The notes: a model not told the origin generated them from the letters alone. Positions 18,022 to 27,184 are shown, numbered from the stretch's first letter. The stretch is 64,000 nt of DNA from Mesorhizobium sp. (GCA_004020875.1 SAPZ01000005.1:124001-188000); one strand, 5' to 3'. Made by a program: numbers and translations.

Positions 18022-18387
18022 TCCTGCGCTTGGCGCCCGGACGTTGATTTGGATAAGGCCGCGAAAAGACGGCCGGCCCACAAGACCAAGAACGCGGCAG
18101 GCCAACAAGGCAAAGCCGCGCGAAAAAACAGGGAAGCGAGCGGGTTTCAGGCGCGGGGGCGTCTAGGGAGCTCGACTGCAAAATGACCGACCGAAACAAG
18201 GTCGGCACGGCTTTTTGCATTACGCATGGTAATCACGCGGGCGCGTGGCCCAAGAAATCCTCGCCGGAATGAACCAAATCCCTTTGCATTGTCCTCTCGA
18301 CAGTTCCGGCGAAGGATGAAATTGTCCCGGCTCTGTGGAAGAAGCGCGGCCATGCCGCCGCGCATGAGTGGAGGAGTTCTTATAGTC
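18022..18387. other. 366-base intergenic region upstream of the binding-protein gene
   Basis: No ORF with coding character. A weak hairpin (CCGACC ... GGTCGG, 18187-18205) followed by CACGGCTTTTTG may terminate the upstream Sel1 gene. The 3' part holds the leader and ribosome site (GGAGGAG) of the binding-protein gene. Confidence 0.45.
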
Positions 18388-19509
18388 ATGAATAGATTGG
18401 GTATTTTGAGCGCGGCCGCATTCGGCCTGATGATGAGCGCCCCGGTTGCCTTCGCCGACGACATCACCATTTCGGTGGTCGGCCCGATGACCGGCCAGCT
18501 TGCCACCATCGGTGACCAGTTCAAGCAGGGCGCGCAGGCTGCCGCCGACGCCATCAATGCCGCCGGCGGCGTCAACGGCTCCAAGATCAAGCTCGACATC
18601 GAGGACGACCAGTGCGACCCCAAGCAGGCGGTCTCGGTGGCCAACCGCATCGTCGCCAATGGCGTCAAGTTCGTCGACGGCCATGCCTGCTCGGGCTCGA
18701 GCATCCCGGCTTCCGCCGTCTATGCCGAAGCCGGCACGCTGATGATGAGCCCGGCCTCGTCGAACCCGGTGCTGACCGACGCCGCCGCCAAGTCCGGCTG
18801 GCCGACAATCATGCGCCTCTACACGCGCGACGACGCGCAGGGCGCCTTCATCGGCCCGTGGATCGCCAAGAAATATGCCGGCAAGAACGTCGTTATCCTT
18901 CACGACAAGAGCGCTTACGGCCAAGGCGTTGCCGACGCCGTCAAGGCGACGATGAATGCCGGGGGTCTCAAGGAGGTCGATTATGAAGGCATCAATGCCG
19001 GCGAGAAGGACTATTCGGCCCTCGTCACCAAGCTGAAGGAACTCAAGGCCGATGTGGTCTATTTCGGCGGCTACCACCCGGAGGCTGGCCTCATCCTGCG
19101 CCAGTCGGCGGAGCAGAACGTCAAGTTCCAGCTGATCATGCCGGACTCGATCGCCTCGCCGGAATTCTGGCAGGTCGCCGGCCCTGCCGGTGAAGGCACG
19201 CTGTTTGTCTTCCCGTCGGACCCGCAAGCCAAGCCCGAGGCAAAGGACGCGGTCGCCAAGATCAAGGCTGGCGGCTTCACCCCGGAAGGCTTCACGCTGT
19301 TCTCCTATGCCGTGATCCAGGCCGTCGCCGAAGGCGTCAAGCGTGCCGGCACCGACGACCCGGCCAAGGTCGCCGAGGCGCTGAAGAACGGCAAGCCGAT
19401 CAGCACAGTTGTCGGCGACGTCATCTTCGATGAGAAGGGCGACCTGAAGAACGCCAGCTACGACATCAACCAGTGGCACGACGGCAAATACGCGCCGATC
19501 AAGCCGTAA
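18388..19509 (+). CDS. Branched-chain amino-acid ABC transporter, periplasmic binding protein
   Basis: A 373-residue LivJ/LivK-type protein (periplasmic binding protein type I fold). The signal peptide MNRLGILSAAAFGLMMSAPV ends at AFA-DDIT. Family signatures include VVGPMTGQLATIGDQFKQGA, DDQCDPKQAVSVAN, HACSGSSIPAS and ILHDKSAYGQG. It would deliver leucine, isoleucine, valine or a related compound to a permease. No permease or ATPase gene lies beside it, so it is an orphan that must dock with a transporter encoded elsewhere. The ATG at 18388 is chosen because it begins the signal peptide. A strong terminator follows. Confidence 0.92.
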   Translation: MNRLGILSAAAFGLMMSAPVAFADDITISVVGPMTGQLATIGDQFKQGAQAAADAINAAGGVNGSKIKLDIEDDQCDPKQAVSVANRIVANGVKFVDGHACSGSSIPASAVYAEAGTLMMSPASSNPVLTDAAAKSGWPTIMRLYTRDDAQGAFIGPWIAKKYAGKNVVILHDKSAYGQGVADAVKATMNAGGLKEVDYEGINAGEKDYSALVTKLKELKADVVYFGGYHPEAGLILRQSAEQNVKFQLIMPDSIASPEFWQVAGPAGEGTLFVFPSDPQAKPEAKDAVAKIKAGGFTPEGFTLFSYAVIQAVAEGVKRAGTDDPAKVAEALKNGKPISTVVGDVIFDEKGDLKNASYDINQWHDGKYAPIKP

Positions 19510-19531
19510 GTCGGTTCTGTTTGTGCGAAGG

Positions 19532-19562
19532 TGGCCGGGTTCTTCCCGGCCATTTTCGTTTT
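19532..19562 (+). terminator. Rho-independent terminator after the binding-protein gene
   Basis: TGGCCGGG and CCCGGCCA (8 pairs) enclose TTCTT and are followed by TTTTCGTTTT. It lies between convergent genes; the T-run serves the plus strand and touches the mccA stop codon. Confidence 0.9.
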
Positions 19563-21525
19563 AGCCGCGGCTGTCGTCCGCGAATCGCACCAGCACGGTG
19601 CCGTCGCTGACCTGCGCACCCTCGGCCGCGATCTCGGCGATCAACCCGTCGTGCGGGGCGGCGATCATGTGTTCCATTTTCATCGCCTCGAGGATCAGAA
19701 GCGGCTGGCCCTTGATCACCGCATCGCCTGCCGCGGCCCGCACCAGCTTGACCAGTCCCGGCATCGGCGCGCGCAGGCTGCCCGAGGCGCCACCCGCCTC
19801 GTCGGCTTTGGCCAGCGGATCGGGAACCGTGAAGGTGTAACCCACCGCGCCTTCGAAGACGGTGACATGGCCTGGCCAGCGGACCGCGCGCGGCATGGTC
19901 CTCAGATCATGCGTGTTCACCGCATCATGCGGCGCTTCCAGCGCCACCTGGAAACGGCCGTCCGGCCGTGCCGACACCCGCGCCAGGATATTCTCCTCGC
20001 CATGGCGCAGGCGGATGCGGCGCGCGAGCGTGTGGAAATGCGCATAGCCTGAAAGCGTCGACCAAGGATCGGCGGCCGCACCTGGCGCGCCGGCGTCGGT
20101 CGCGGCCAGCGCCGCGGCGGCGATCGTCTCATCGCTCGGCGCGGGGATCTCGGTGAGCGCCTCTCGATGCCTGCCGATCAGTCCGGTATCGACATCGCCT
20201 GCCGTGAAATCGGCGTCGGCCGCGAGCGCCGCCAGGAAGGCGGTGTTGACGGTGGAGCCGGCCACTTCCGTCCGCGCCAGCGTTTCGCGCAGCGCGCCCA
20301 GCGCCGTGGTCCGGTCCTTGCCGTGCACCACCAGCTTGGCGATCATCGGGTCATAGAAGGGCGAGATCGCGTCGCCGGCGCGCACGCCGGTCTCGATGCG
20401 CATCGCGGCGCCATCCGGGGCTGACTCGGGGAATTTGAGGTGATGCAGCGTGCCGGTTGCCGGGAGGAAGCCTTTTGCGGCGTCCTCGGCATAGAGGCGA
20501 GCCTCGAAAGCGTGGCCGGAAAGGGCGATCTCTCCTTGCGTCTTCGGCAGCTTTTCACCGGACGCGACACGCAACTGCCATTCGACAAGGTCGACGCCGG
20601 TGACCATTTCGGTGACCGGGTGCTCGACCTGCAGCCGGGTGTTCATCTCCATGAACCAGAAGCGGTCGGCCTTCAGACCTTCGGAAGCATCGACGATGAA
20701 CTCGATTGTACCGGCGCCCGAATAGTTGATCGCCTTGGCGGCCTTTACGGCTGCCTCCGTCATCGCCTTGCGCAGCGCGGGCGTCATGCCGGGGGCAGGC
20801 GCCTCTTCGATCACCTTCTGGTGGCGGCGCTGTGCAGAGCAGTCGCGTTCGAAAAGATGCACGGCATTGCCGAAATTGTCGCCGAACACTTGGCACTCGA
20901 TATGGCGCGGCTTGTCGACGTATTTTTCGACGAGCACGCGATCGTCGCCGAAGGCCGCTTTCGCTTCGCGCCGCGCGCCCGACAGCGCTTCGGAGAAATC
21001 GTCGGGATGGTCGACGCGGCGCATACCTTTGCCGCCGCCGCCGGCGCGCGCCTTGATCAGAACGGGGTAACCGATCTCGCGCGCCTTGGAGGCAAGCAGC
21101 ACGATCTCCTGGGCCTCGCCATGATAACCCGGCACCACCGGCACGCCGGCCGCCTCCATCAGCCGCTTGGCGGCGTCCTTCAATCCCATGGCGCGGATCG
21201 AGGCGGCGCCCGGACCGATGAAGACGAGGCCTGCCGCCGTCACCTGGTCGACGAAGTCCGGATTCTCCGACAGGAAGCCGTAACCGGGATGGATCGCCTC
21301 GGCACCGGTCGCGAGCGCCGCTGCAACTATGTTGTCGCCGCGCAGATAGCTTTCACCGACAGGCGAGGGGCCGATATGCACTGCCTCGTCTGCCATCTCG
21401 ACATGCAAGGCGCGGGCGTCGGCGTCGGAATAGACGGCCATGGTGCGTACGCCGAGCCTGCGGGCGGTTCGGATGACGCGGCAGGCGATCTCGCCGCGAT
21501 TGGCGATCAGGATCTTGCCGAACAT
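19561..21525 (-). CDS. mccA: Methylcrotonyl-CoA carboxylase, biotin-carrying alpha subunit
   Basis: A 654-residue biotin-dependent carboxylase subunit. The N-terminal biotin carboxylase part starts MFGKILIANRGEIACRVIRT, carries the ATP-grasp glycine loop KARAGGGGKGMR and the catalytic FMEMNTRLQVEHPVTE. The C-terminal biotinyl domain has EAMKMEH with the biotinylated Lys near residue 616. Together with MccB it carboxylates 3-methylcrotonyl-CoA in leucine breakdown. A propionyl-type carboxylase is the main alternative, but the ivd and mccB neighbours favour leucine. GGGAGG precedes the ATG at 21525. It is the last gene of the cluster. Confidence 0.92.
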   Translation of the reverse strand: MFGKILIANRGEIACRVIRTARRLGVRTMAVYSDADARALHVEMADEAVHIGPSPVGESYLRGDNIVAAALATGAEAIHPGYGFLSENPDFVDQVTAAGLVFIGPGAASIRAMGLKDAAKRLMEAAGVPVVPGYHGEAQEIVLLASKAREIGYPVLIKARAGGGGKGMRRVDHPDDFSEALSGARREAKAAFGDDRVLVEKYVDKPRHIECQVFGDNFGNAVHLFERDCSAQRRHQKVIEEAPAPGMTPALRKAMTEAAVKAAKAINYSGAGTIEFIVDASEGLKADRFWFMEMNTRLQVEHPVTEMVTGVDLVEWQLRVASGEKLPKTQGEIALSGHAFEARLYAEDAAKGFLPATGTLHHLKFPESAPDGAAMRIETGVRAGDAISPFYDPMIAKLVVHGKDRTTALGALRETLARTEVAGSTVNTAFLAALAADADFTAGDVDTGLIGRHREALTEIPAPSDETIAAAALAATDAGAPGAAADPWSTLSGYAHFHTLARRIRLRHGEENILARVSARPDGRFQVALEAPHDAVNTHDLRTMPRAVRWPGHVTVFEGAVGYTFTVPDPLAKADEAGGASGSLRAPMPGLVKLVRAAAGDAVIKGQPLLILEAMKMEHMIAAPHDGLIAEIAAEGAQVSDGTVLVRFADDSRG

Positions 21526-21574
21526 GGAGCCTCCCGGTTTTGCGTCGGGCGGCGCCAGTCCAGTAGGCGCCGAT

Positions 21575-21952
21575 TTACTTCGAAACCGCGATCGCGCAGC
21601 CGCCGCTCGCAGTTTTGACCTTCCACCTTTTGAAGCCGCTCTGACAGGCGCGCAAGGCAATATCCTCTGCTGCCTTCTGCGAAGGGGCGTTCAGCTTTAC
21701 GCTGCAGAAAATGTGCAGATCCACGACGCGCGAATAGAACGTCGTGGCGTAAGCCGAATGGCCGCTCGCCCCGATATAGGCAAGGTAGGATTTGTAACAG
21801 GCTTCCTTCGGATCGAGCGAGAGAGTTGGGGCAAAGCGTTTGTCGCCGATCTTTCCAGCCAGCGATTCCGCCGAGCCCACACTGGGCGCGACAATCATAA
21901 GCAATCCCGAAAGTATCGAGGCGATCGCTTGTCGTGAGTATTTCAATCCCAT
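21575..21952 (-). CDS. Hypothetical secreted protein inside the leucine-catabolism cluster
   Basis: A 125-residue protein with a signal peptide (QAIASILSGLLMIVAPSVGS, cleavage near SAE). The mature part has four cysteines and the C-terminal pattern ACQSGFKRWKVKTASGGCAI, suggesting a small disulfide-bonded periplasmic domain. I do not recognise the family. It sits between the macrodomain gene (119 bases upstream) and mccA (49 bases downstream) on the same strand. Its codon use is less GC-biased than its neighbours, so it may be a later insertion into the operon. A metabolic role is not supported. Confidence 0.65.
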   Translation of the reverse strand: MGLKYSRQAIASILSGLLMIVAPSVGSAESLAGKIGDKRFAPTLSLDPKEACYKSYLAYIGASGHSAYATTFYSRVVDLHIFCSVKLNAPSQKAAEDIALRACQSGFKRWKVKTASGGCAIAVSK

Positions 21953-22071
21953 TTTGAGCCCATCCCCATTTGAAAATGCAGGATGAGCAGTACCGAATAT
22001 TTTTCGCCTGAGCTAGCCATTCAGACATGGTTCGCCTTTGTCTGCACCAGGGAATCTTTTGATCCATAAGT

Positions 22072-22605
22072 TCAGCCCTCTTCAAGAACAGCAACGGCTT
22101 GCCGGTAAAGTTCAGCCGTCTGTTCGTCGAAGCAGCAGAAAGTAACGGTCTCTAGAAGCGTGTCTTGTCGCAGGAAGTCGGTTACGGTGTCGACGGCAAT
22201 GCCGGTCGCTTCGATCTTCGGATAGCCGTAGATGCCGGTCGAGATTGCTGGGAACGCGATCGTTAGACAGCCTTGGTCGGTGGCGATTTCGAGCGAGCGC
22301 CGATAGCACGAGGCAAGCAGGCCGGCCTCGCCCTCGCCGCCGCCCTGCCAGACCGGACCGACCGTGTGGATGATGAAACGCGCCGGCAGGCGGTAGCCTC
22401 TGGTCAGTTTGGCGTCGCCGGTCTTGCAGCCGTTCAGCATCCGGCACTCGGCGACCAGATCCGGTCCGGCCGCGCGGTGGATGGCGCCGTCGACGCCGCC
22501 GCCGCCGAGCAGCGAGGAATTGGCGGCATTGACGATCGCGTCGACCGAAAGCCTGGTGATGTCGCCGGTGTGGATGCGGATCCGATCGCTGATGCTCATC
22601 GTCAC
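22072..22605 (-). CDS. Macrodomain ADP-ribosyl hydrolase (O-acetyl-ADP-ribose deacetylase type)
   Basis: A 177-residue single macrodomain resembling YmdB/Macro[21 protein letters not shown] gives the ADP-ribose-binding Asn pair and glycine loop, and [12 protein letters not shown] gives the second loop. Such enzymes hydrolyse O-acyl-ADP-ribose made by sirtuins or remove ADP-ribose from acidic residues. Its GTG start (22605) overlaps the mccB stop by four bases (GTGA), implying translational coupling to a leucine-degradation enzyme; an ATG six bases later is a possible alternative. The biochemical link to acyl-lysine removal is inference. Confidence 0.9.
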   Translation of the reverse strand: MTMSISDRIRIHTGDITRLSVDAIVNAANSSLLGGGGVDGAIHRAAGPDLVAECRMLNGCKTGDAKLTRGYRLPARFIIHTVGPVWQGGGEGEAGLLASCYRRSLEIATDQGCLTIAFPAISTGIYGYPKIEATGIAVDTVTDFLRQDTLLETVTFCCFDEQTAELYRQAVAVLEEG

Positions 22606-24221
22606 ATCCTGAACACGCCGAACTTCGTCTTCTCGATGCCGGCGTTGAGCGCCGCCGAAAGGCTGAGCGTCAGCACCTCGCGGGTTCTGGCCGGATCGAT
22701 GATGCCATCGTCCCAGAGCCGCGCCGAGGAATAGAGGGGGTGGCCTTCATGCTCGTATTTCATCAGGATCGGTTTCCTGAACTTCGCTTCCTCCTCGGCG
22801 CTCCATTCACCGCCCTTGCGCTCGATGCCTTCCCGCTTGACCATGGCGAGCACGGTCGCCGCCTGCTCGCCGCCCATCACCGAGATGCGCGCGTTCGGCC
22901 ACATCCATAGGAAGCGGGGCGAATAGGCGCGGCCGCACATGCCGTAATTACCGGCGCCGAACGAGCCGCCGATGATCACGGTGAGCTTCGGCACCTTTGC
23001 GGTGGCGACCGCCATCACCAGCTTGGCGCCGTCCTTGGCGATGCCACCGGACTCGTATTTGCGCCCGACCATGAATCCGGTGATGTTTTGCAAGAAGATC
23101 AGCGGAATGCGGCGCTGGCAGCAGAGCTCGATGAAATGCGCGCCCTTCAGCGCGCTTTCCGAGAAGAGCACGCCATTGTTGCCGAGAATGCCGACCGGCA
23201 TGCCGTGCAAGTGCGCGAAGCCGGTGACCAGTGTCGTGCCGTAATTCTGCTTGAACTCGTCGAACTCCGAACCGTCGACAAGGCGCGCGATCACCTCGCG
23301 CACGTCGTAGGGCTGGCGCAGGTCGGTCGGCACGACGCCGTAGAGTTCCCGCGGGTCGTAAAGCGGTTGAATCGGTTCCCGCAGATTGAGGCTTACGGCT
23401 TTGTTCCGATTGAGGTTTCTGATGATACGCCGGCAAATGGCCAAGGCGTGTTCGTCGTCCATGGCGTAGTGGTCGGCGACGCCGGAAAGCCTGGTATGGA
23501 CATCCGCGCCGCCAAGCTCCTCGGCGCTGACGTCTTCGCCGGTGGCCGCCTTCACCAGCGGCGGCCCCCCGAGGAAGATCGTCGCCTGGTTGCGCACCAT
23601 GATCGTCTCGTCCGACATCGCCGGCACATAGGCGCCGCCCGCCGTGCAGGAACCCATCACGCAGGCGATCTGCGGGATGCCGGCCGCCGACATGTTGGCC
23701 TGGTTGTAGAAGATGCGGCCGAAATGCTCGCGGTCGGGGAAGACTTCGTCCTGGTTGGGCAGATTGGCGCCGCCGCTGTCGACGAGGTAAACACAGGGCA
23801 GATTGTTCTGCAGCGCGATCTCCTGCGCTCTGAGATGCTTCTTCACCGTCAGCGGATAATAGGTGCCGCCCTTCACCGTCGCGTCGTTGACGACGACCAT
23901 CACCTCCGTGCCCTCGACCCGGCCGACGCCGGTGATGATGCCGGCCGACGGAATGTCCTCGCCATACATCGACCAAGCCGCGAACTGGCCGACCTCGAGG
24001 AAGGGCGAGCCGGTGTCGAGCAGCTGCGCCAGCCGCTCGCGCGGCAATAGCTTGCCGCGCGCGACGTGGCGTTCGCGCGCCTCACCGGAGCCGCCGCGCT
24101 CGATGCCTGCCGCCTTCTCGGAGATGTCAGCGACCAGTTCCCGCATGCGCTCGGCATTGGCGCGGAAGGTGTCGGAGGAGGGAGAAATCTGGGTTTGCAG
24201 TGTGGCCAATTTGTTCCTCAC
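22602..24221 (-). CDS. mccB: Methylcrotonyl-CoA carboxylase, carboxyltransferase beta subunit
   Basis: A 539-residue acyl-CoA carboxyltransferase with two crotonase-like halves. Signatures are [51 protein letters not shown] and [20 protein letters not shown]. These are characteristic of the MccB branch (GGANLP rather than the propionyl GGARI). It transfers carboxyl from biotin on MccA to 3-methylcrotonyl-CoA. The start is a GTG at 24221 with AGAGGT directly before it. The 3' end overlaps the macrodomain gene. Confidence 0.95.
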   Translation of the reverse strand: MRNKLATLQTQISPSSDTFRANAERMRELVADISEKAAGIERGGSGEARERHVARGKLLPRERLAQLLDTGSPFLEVGQFAAWSMYGEDIPSAGIITGVGRVEGTEVMVVVNDATVKGGTYYPLTVKKHLRAQEIALQNNLPCVYLVDSGGANLPNQDEVFPDREHFGRIFYNQANMSAAGIPQIACVMGSCTAGGAYVPAMSDETIMVRNQATIFLGGPPLVKAATGEDVSAEELGGADVHTRLSGVADHYAMDDEHALAICRRIIRNLNRNKAVSLNLREPIQPLYDPRELYGVVPTDLRQPYDVREVIARLVDGSEFDEFKQNYGTTLVTGFAHLHGMPVGILGNNGVLFSESALKGAHFIELCCQRRIPLIFLQNITGFMVGRKYESGGIAKDGAKLVMAVATAKVPKLTVIIGGSFGAGNYGMCGRAYSPRFLWMWPNARISVMGGEQAATVLAMVKREGIERKGGEWSAEEEAKFRKPILMKYEHEGHPLYSSARLWDDGIIDPARTREVLTLSLSAALNAGIEKTKFGVFRM

Positions 24222-24265
24222 ACCTCTTGATGCCGTAGCGGAACCAGTGTAACAGCCCGCGCCCG

Positions 24266-24294
24266 GATGCCGCGTGCCAAGCGTGGCATCTTTT
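24266..24294. other. Stem-loop upstream of mccB
   Basis: GATGCCGCG and CGTGGCATC pair at eight of nine positions around TGCCAAG and are followed on the plus strand by TTTTG. It lies 45 bases upstream of the mccB start. It may be a terminator fragment or a regulator site. Confidence 0.35.
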
Positions 24295-24322
24295 GTACGT
24301 ATGACACCCTCAGGAGGCGACG

Positions 24323-24376
24323 ATGGAAAGCATGGATATGCGTTTCACCAGATGTCTCCCTTCGGCAATGGCCTGA
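24323..24376 (+). CDS. Possible 17-residue leader peptide ORF overlapping a stem-loop
   Basis: The ATG at 24323 follows AGGAGG by five bases, one of the best ribosome sites in the window. The product would read [17 protein letters not shown]. Its 3' half overlaps the first arm of a perfect nine-pair hairpin (CCCTTCGGC at 24358-24366 with GCCGAAGGG at 24381-24389). It precedes the hypothetical gene at 24455 by 78 bases, an arrangement that suggests a leader but does not prove it. Confidence 0.35.
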   Translation: MESMDMRFTRCLPSAMA

Positions 24377-24454
24377 CGCCGCCGAAGGGCGGCCTTCCAC
24401 GTCCCGAATCTGAGCAAGAGGAACACGGCGCACGCTGGCGCTGTGGGTGTCATC

Positions 24455-24847
24455 ATGTATTTGCGGTTTGTAACGCCGCTGATCCATCCGAACAGCCGGG
24501 TGGAGACCGGCTTTTTCCACGCGTCCTGGTACCTGTACCGCAACGGATGCCCGGACTGGATCCATGACGAATTGGACGATCAGTTCGACTGGTTCAACCG
24601 GCATCTGCCCATTCCAGGCCGGGTTGGCCGGCATTTCAAGCGACGGAATTCGATCTGGGGCATCTGCTGGTTCCATCCGGACGCCAGGGAAGCGATCAGT
24701 CGTGCGCGTTATTGTGCCTGGCTGATCGAGGAAGGCGGTTTGCCGGTGCGGCCGATCACGTCGGCGCATCAGCGCGAGGTCCTGTGGCGCGACGCGCATC
24801 AGATCGTCGCCAAGGCAACCGACGACCTGCCCAAGGCGTTCGGTTGA
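24455..24847 (+). CDS. Conserved-looking hypothetical protein
   Basis: A 130-residue soluble protein starting MYLRFVTPLIHPNSRVETGF. It is rich in Trp, His and Arg (SIWGICWFHPDAREAIS and others) and lacks a signal peptide or membrane helix. I do not recognise a family. It is encoded opposite to the surrounding leucine genes, between mccB and ivd, so it splits that cluster into two minus-strand units. A GTG four codons earlier (24443) is an alternative start. Coding character in the third positions is good. Confidence 0.65.
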   Translation: MYLRFVTPLIHPNSRVETGFFHASWYLYRNGCPDWIHDELDDQFDWFNRHLPIPGRVGRHFKRRNSIWGICWFHPDAREAISRARYCAWLIEEGGLPVRPITSAHQREVLWRDAHQIVAKATDDLPKAFG

Positions 24848-24848
24848 G

Positions 24849-24882
24849 ATGGCGGAGAGGGGCATCACACCCCCTCCGCCAT
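24849..24882. terminator. Stem-loop between convergent ivd and hypothetical gene
   Basis: Arms beginning ATGGCGGAG and ending CTCCGCCAT enclose a short loop (about 13 pairs, one mismatch). It sits exactly between two convergent stops and includes the last IVD codons. It lacks a U-run, so it may act as a bidirectional RNA 3' end rather than an intrinsic terminator. Confidence 0.5.
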
Positions 24883-26028
24883 GATTTCGCGGCCGATCAG
24901 CCAGCGGCGGATCTCGCTGGTGCCGGCGCCGATCTCGTAGAGCTTGGCGTCGCGCAGCAGCCGTCCCGTCGGGTAATCGTTGATATAGCCATTGCCGCCG
25001 AGAAGCTGGATCGCGTCGAGCGCCATCTGCGTGGCCTTCTCGGCGGCGAAGAGCACGCAGCCGGCGGCGTCCTTGCGCGTGGTCTCGCCGCGATCGCAGG
25101 CGGCTGCCACCGCATAGACGTAAGCCCGCGCGGCATTCATCGTCGTGTACATGTCGGCGAGCTTGCCCTGCACCAGCTGGAACATGCCGATCGGCTGGCC
25201 GAACTGCTTGCGCTCATGGACGTAAGGCACAGCCACGTCGAGGCAGGCTGCCATCAGCCCAATCGGCCCTCCGGAAAGCACCGCACGCTCATAGTCGAGC
25301 CCCGACATCAGCACCTCGACACCGCGTCCTTCCTCATGCAGCACATTCTCGAACGGCACCTCGACATCCTCGAAGACGAGCTCACCGGTGTTGGAGCCGC
25401 GCATGCCGAGCTTGTCGAGCTTTTGAGCGACCGAAAAGCCGGCAAAAGTCCTTTCAACGATGAAAGCGGTGATGCCGCGCGAATGCCGCTCCGGATCGGT
25501 CTTGGCGTAGACCACCATCGTTCCGGCGTCGGGGCCGTTGGTGATCCACATTTTCGAGCCGTTGAGCACATAGCGGTCGTTGCGCTTTTCGGCGCGCAGC
25601 CTGAGCGACACCACGTCGGAGCCGGCGCCGGGCTCCGACATCGCCAGCGCGCCGACCGTTTCGCCCGAGCAGAGGGCAGGAAGGTACTTCTCCTTCTGCG
25701 CCGGCGTGGCCCAGCGATTGATCTGGTTGACACAGAGGTTCGAGTGCGCGCCGTAGGAGAGGCCGACGGAGGCCGAAGCCCGCGAAATCTCCTCCATGGC
25801 CACGACATGCGCGAGGTAGTTCATGCCGGTTCCGCCGAAATCGGGGTCGGCGGTGATGCCGAGCAGGCCGAGCGCGCCGAGCTCGCCCCACAGATGCGCG
25901 GGAAACTCGTTGCAGCGGTCGATCTCCGCCGCGATCGGCGCGATCCTGTCCTGGGCGAAGCGCCGCACGGTGTCGCGCAGCGCCTCGATGTCGGGATCAA
26001 GCCCGAAACTGAGCGTGTTCGTGTACAT
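24865..26028 (-). CDS. ivd: Isovaleryl-CoA dehydrogenase
   Basis: A 387-residue FAD acyl-CoA dehydrogenase that converts isovaleryl-CoA to 3-methylcrotonyl-CoA, the step before MccAB. Signatures include [36 protein letters not shown] and [20 protein letters not shown]. The catalytic base is in [16 protein letters not shown], at the position where the isovaleryl-specific branch keeps its glutamate, rather than near the C-terminus. GGAGGAACGGC precedes the ATG. It is 47 bases downstream of the TetR gene and probably co-transcribed. Electrons go to ETF and then to ETF-QO (11105-12784). Confidence 0.93.
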   Translation of the reverse strand: MYTNTLSFGLDPDIEALRDTVRRFAQDRIAPIAAEIDRCNEFPAHLWGELGALGLLGITADPDFGGTGMNYLAHVVAMEEISRASASVGLSYGAHSNLCVNQINRWATPAQKEKYLPALCSGETVGALAMSEPGAGSDVVSLRLRAEKRNDRYVLNGSKMWITNGPDAGTMVVYAKTDPERHSRGITAFIVERTFAGFSVAQKLDKLGMRGSNTGELVFEDVEVPFENVLHEEGRGVEVLMSGLDYERAVLSGGPIGLMAACLDVAVPYVHERKQFGQPIGMFQLVQGKLADMYTTMNAARAYVYAVAAACDRGETTRKDAAGCVLFAAEKATQMALDAIQLLGGNGYINDYPTGRLLRDAKLYEIGAGTSEIRRWLIGREIMAEGV

Positions 26029-26075
26029 GCCGTTCCTCCCTGCGCACGCCCGGTCTTCGCGGGATCATGCCTGTA

Positions 26076-26723
26076 TCAGAGTGCCACGGCGTTCCCGGCG
26101 CGCCTGGAAGGAGGCGCGGTGCCATGGCTGATTGTCGCGCCGACCAGGCGCATTGTCATCGAAAGATATGATGCCGTGACCTCGGCGATCGACAGCCGCT
26201 CGCCCGGCCGGAACCAGACGATGACGCCCGTCATCATCTGGATCAGCGCCATGGCAGTCAGGCCGGTATCGTCGAGCTCGAAAGCGCCGGCCTCGACGCC
26301 GTCGCGCAGGATCGTGCGCAGCTCCTTCTCATAGGCCGTGCGCATCTTCAGGATCTGCGTCAGTCTTTCATGCGACAGGCTGCGCAACTCCATGTTGGAG
26401 ACATGGGTGGCGTGGCGCCGCTCGATGTGAAAGGCGATGTGGTTCTCGACATAGGCGGCAAGCCGGGTGACCGGATCGGCGCTCGCCGGCCGCGCCGCGT
26501 CCCAGGCCCTGAGCAGACCTTCCATATGCTCTCGCATCAAGGTGAAAAGCAGATCTTCCTTGGTCGGAAAGTAGCGGTAGAGCGCGGCCGCCTGCACGCC
26601 GACCTCCGCCGCCAGCTGCCGCATCGACATCGCCTCATAACCCAGGCGCGCGATCAGGCTGACAGCCGCCTCGCGGACGGCCGCCTCGGTCTTTTCCCCG
26701 TCTGAGCCTGTGGTACGCGCCAT
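26076..26723 (-). CDS. TetR/AcrR-family regulator of the leucine-degradation cluster
   Basis: A 215-residue regulator. The N-terminal helix-turn-helix (about residues 12-58) reads REAAVSLIARLGYEAMSMRQ, LAAEVGVQAAALYRYFPTKE and DLLFTLMREH. The C-terminal ligand-binding domain is all-helical and would sense an acyl-CoA intermediate or similar, which cannot be determined here. It is first in a tetR-ivd transcript. A near-perfect 30-base palindrome lies 16 bases upstream of its start, so repression of its own promoter is likely. Confidence 0.88.
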   Translation of the reverse strand: MARTTGSDGEKTEAAVREAAVSLIARLGYEAMSMRQLAAEVGVQAAALYRYFPTKEDLLFTLMREHMEGLLRAWDAARPASADPVTRLAAYVENHIAFHIERRHATHVSNMELRSLSHERLTQILKMRTAYEKELRTILRDGVEAGAFELDDTGLTAMALIQMMTGVIVWFRPGERLSIAEVTASYLSMTMRLVGATISHGTAPPSRRAGNAVAL

Positions 26724-26739
26724 GTTCGCCTCTTGGGGT

Positions 26740-26769
26740 GAATTAATAAAACGAACGTTTAATTAATTC
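26740..26769. promoter_or_regulatory. 30-base palindromic operator of the TetR gene
   Basis: Arms GAATTAATAAAACG and CGTTTAATTAATTC surround AA; thirteen of fourteen positions pair. It is very AT-rich against the local background and sits just upstream of the regulator's ribosome site. No second copy appears before mccB or ivd. Confidence 0.75.
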
Positions 26770-26818
26770 AACCCTTTATTGACGGAAGCTGCCAACGGCA
26801 GGCGACGCGCCGTTGAAG

Positions 26819-27100
26819 CTAGATGACGATCTTGAAGTCCGCCGGCGCATCGGCAGCGCTATCCACTATCTCGACTTTCGAGACAGCCGCGCCCCGCGGC
26901 CCTTGCCACAGACGTTCGATCATCGCGCCGACGGCGCTGTCGGCGCCGGCGATCAACGCCGATACCGAACCATCGCTTTCGTTTCGGACCCAACCAGTCA
27001 AGCCGAGGCGCACGGCTTCGCCGCGTGTCCACATTCTATAGCTGACACCCTGCACCCTGCCGGAAATACGCGCCTGAACTGCTCGTTGCTGGCCCCGCAT
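26819..27100 (-). CDS. acyP: Acylphosphatase
   Basis: A 93-residue enzyme that hydrolyses carboxyl-phosphate bonds such as acetyl phosphate. The catalytic Arg is in [13 protein letters not shown] and the catalytic Asn in [11 protein letters not shown], and both are present. Length is standard. The start ATG is at 27100. It lies 84 bases downstream of the HisC-like gene on the same strand. A physiological role beyond acyl-phosphate clean-up is not evident. Confidence 0.93.
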   Translation of the reverse strand: MRGQQRAVQARISGRVQGVSYRMWTRGEAVRLGLTGWVRNESDGSVSALIAGADSAVGAMIERLWQGPRGAAVSKVEIVDSAADAPADFKIVI

Positions 27101-27184
27101 CGTTCATGCTCCGTGCGTCAAGCCGGAATCTGGCACAGGACCAGCTAAAGGCAACAGGCCGGACGCTGCCGGATGCGACCGAGG

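Noticed and set aside
18388..19509. Part of a complete liv branched-chain transporter operon
   Set aside because: No permease or ATPase gene lies nearby; the binding protein is followed by a terminator and a convergent gene.
21507..22094. 195-residue minus-strand frame over the secreted four-cysteine gene
   Set aside because: Other frame of the same region; the signal-peptide frame at 21575-21952 is better supported.
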